Shown: in pieces, positions 6,068-6,885 of the stretch
Position numbering within the stretch: position 1 is the first letter of the stretch
Layout: every line of letters starts with the position of its first letter
The notes under the pieces: generated by a model
The model's database searches: none
The model's input: the letters and a program-made list of their open reading frames with translations, nothing else
What the model was told of the DNA's origin: nothing
Position numbers and translations under genes: made by a program
Assembly (NCBI GenBank): GCA_031253875.1
Contig: JAIRVN010000205.1
Coordinates: forward strand, 1-6,885
DNA: 6,885 nucleotides
Direction of reading: 5' to 3'
Origin: Deltaproteobacteria bacterium
Lineage (GTDB): Bacteria; Desulfobacterota; Desulfovibrionia; Desulfovibrionales; Desulfovibrionaceae

Positions 6068-6673
6068 ATGCCAGCAATACCGCGCGCAGTCACTTTTTTT
6101 GATGGACAAAATCTGTATCGCTCCGTTAAGGCTGCCTTTGGATATACTTACCCAAACTATGACCCTGTTAAGCTGTCTCATTTTGTTTGCAATAAGCACA
6201 ATTGGCATTTAGATTCTGTTCGATTCTATACGGGAATACCTACTCAAAATGACGATCCATTCTGGAATACATTTTGGATAAACAAACTCGCTAATCTTGG
6301 AAGACAAAAAGTCGTTGTCTATAAACGCTATCTTGCAAATAGAGAGAAGATTGTCGAAACATCTGATGGCGGCATTACAATGCCATACCTTGTTGAAAAA
6401 GGCATAGACGTACGCATTGCCATAGATATTATAATGTTGGCCATTAAAAAATTATATGATATTGCCGTAATATTTAGCCAAGACCAAGATTTATCTGAAA
6501 TTGCCGATGAAATTCGCAATATCTCAAAAGAAAGGAATACGCACATACACATTGCATCTATTTTTCCTAAAAATGAAAATCAAGCCTACTGTCGCGGAAT
6601 AAACAGAACTGAATGGATAACGCTGACAAAATCTGAGTACGATACGTGCATCGACGTGATTGACTACAGATAG
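6068..6673 (+). CDS. NYN domain (PIN-like) putative ribonuclease, probably acquired
   Basis: A 201-residue protein of the NYN/LabA-like type, a PIN-related fold that binds metal and often cleaves RNA. The acidic pocket is visible in order: FDGQN (11-15, D12 and N15), EKGIDVRIAIDI (110-121, D114 and D120), and FSQDQDL (136-142, D139 and D141). The last motif is usually S-G-D-x-D-F, so the glycine is replaced by Gln and the Phe by Leu. The C-terminal segment (157-201) carries no recognised extra domain, and there is no signal peptide or membrane segment. ATG 6068 is the first possible start because TGA (6065-6067) precedes it in frame. The ribosome site is weak (GAGAG, 6056-6060). Base composition differs sharply from the neighbours. 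Bases 6421-6480 have 15 G/C of 60, against 39 of 60 at 2101-2160, a sign of horizontal transfer. A defence or RNA-regulation role is plausible but not shown. Confidence 0.82.
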   Translation: MPAIPRAVTFFDGQNLYRSVKAAFGYTYPNYDPVKLSHFVCNKHNWHLDSVRFYTGIPTQNDDPFWNTFWINKLANLGRQKVVVYKRYLANREKIVETSDGGITMPYLVEKGIDVRIAIDIIMLAIKKLYDIAVIFSQDQDLSEIADEIRNISKERNTHIHIASIFPKNENQAYCRGINRTEWITLTKSEYDTCIDVIDYR

Positions 6674-6748
6674 CCGTTTGGTTTGAAATAAAGTTTGCCC
6701 TACCCTTTGCCCTGGATTGAGGGGCTTTGTCGTCCGTCTGTCTCCTTG

Positions 6749-6777
6749 CGGCGCCGGGACTGTGCGCCCCGGCGCCG
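6749..6777. repeat. Perfect 10-bp GC-rich inverted repeat downstream of the NYN gene
   Basis: CGGCGCCGGG (6749-6758) and CCCGGCGCCG (6768-6777) pair perfectly around a 9-base loop. No T-run follows on either strand, so it is not a textbook intrinsic terminator. It may still act as a bidirectional transcription stop or RNA-stabilising hairpin. It lies 75 bases after the NYN stop, in sequence that has returned to high GC. Confidence 0.6.
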
Positions 6778-6834
6778 TGATCAGCCTTTAGAACTCATAG
6801 CACAGGATTCCGAACAGGGGAGCGGCCGCGCACA

Positions 6835-6862
6835 TTGAAAAAACACGGCAACGCGCTATCTT
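6835..6862 (+). promoter_or_regulatory. Weak candidate promoter reading out of the right edge
   Basis: TTGAAA (6835-6840, five of six -35 positions) and TATCTT (6857-6862, four of six -10 positions) are 16 bases apart. A gene beginning just beyond base 6885 would make this meaningful, but nothing inside the window confirms it. Confidence 0.25.
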
Positions 6863-6885
6863 ACATACTGGGGAATATTCACCAG

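Noticed and set aside
5937..6212. Plus-strand 91-codon frame crossing the terminator and NYN start
   Set aside because: It runs through the terminator stem and overlaps the NYN gene out of frame, with no recognisable protein features.
6694..6725. Direct repeat TTTGCCCT (6694-6701, 6706-6713) and a small CCCT/AGGG hairpin after the NYN gene
   Set aside because: The stem is only four pairs and the T-run is short (TTTGT). It might help end the NYN transcript but is too weak to call.
6788..6885. Minus-strand frame open to the right edge, ending in Cys-Tyr-Glu-Phe-stop
   Set aside because: A terminal Phe recalls outer-membrane proteins, but the 32 visible codons are cysteine-rich with no barrel pattern. 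Too short to support.

Overview
The window looks like chromosomal DNA of a sulfate-reducing deltaproteobacterium, most likely family Desulfovibrionaceae. This is inferred from the high-GC gene style, from a single-chain AccA-AccD carboxyltransferase, and from a stand-alone biotin-carrier protein beside an unusual biotin carboxylase. No 16S rRNA or other taxonomic marker is present, so the assignment is moderate.

Positions 1-4068 (+ strand) are a tightly packed acyl-CoA (probably acetyl-CoA) carboxylase operon. It holds the C-terminal part of a divergent biotin carboxylase, a 750-residue carboxyltransferase with the alpha (AccA) half fused in front of the beta (AccD) half, a 215-residue biotin-carrier protein with two biotinyl-like folds, and a 113-residue unknown protein whose start overlaps the carrier stop (TAATG). 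The carboxylase loads CO2 onto the carrier's biotin, and the fused transferase passes it to acyl-CoA to give malonyl-CoA for lipid synthesis. Next come ssb (4106-4558) and a PAP2-type membrane phosphatase (4568-5209), both + strand and 9 bases apart.

Positions 5214-5781 (- strand) hold a toxin-antitoxin pair. The antitoxin is a ribbon-helix-helix-like protein and the toxin is MazF/PemK-type. The toxin frame carries an in-frame TGA at codon 8, exactly inside the conserved 'GEVW-x-VNFDP' N-terminal motif, so the toxin is probably broken or N-terminally truncated. A run of tandem hexamers in front of the antitoxin is a candidate autoregulatory operator.

Positions 5900-6673 are the most unusual part. 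An AT-rich, foreign-looking gene for a NYN (PIN-like) ribonuclease-type protein is preceded by a promoter-like element, a small GNRA-capped hairpin, and a long imperfect stem ending in seven T residues. That terminator ends only 16 bases before the NYN start codon. The layout fits a short RNA of about 77 nt or an attenuator controlling the NYN gene. The last 212 bases hold no gene I can support, only a perfect 10-bp GC-rich hairpin and a weak outward promoter.
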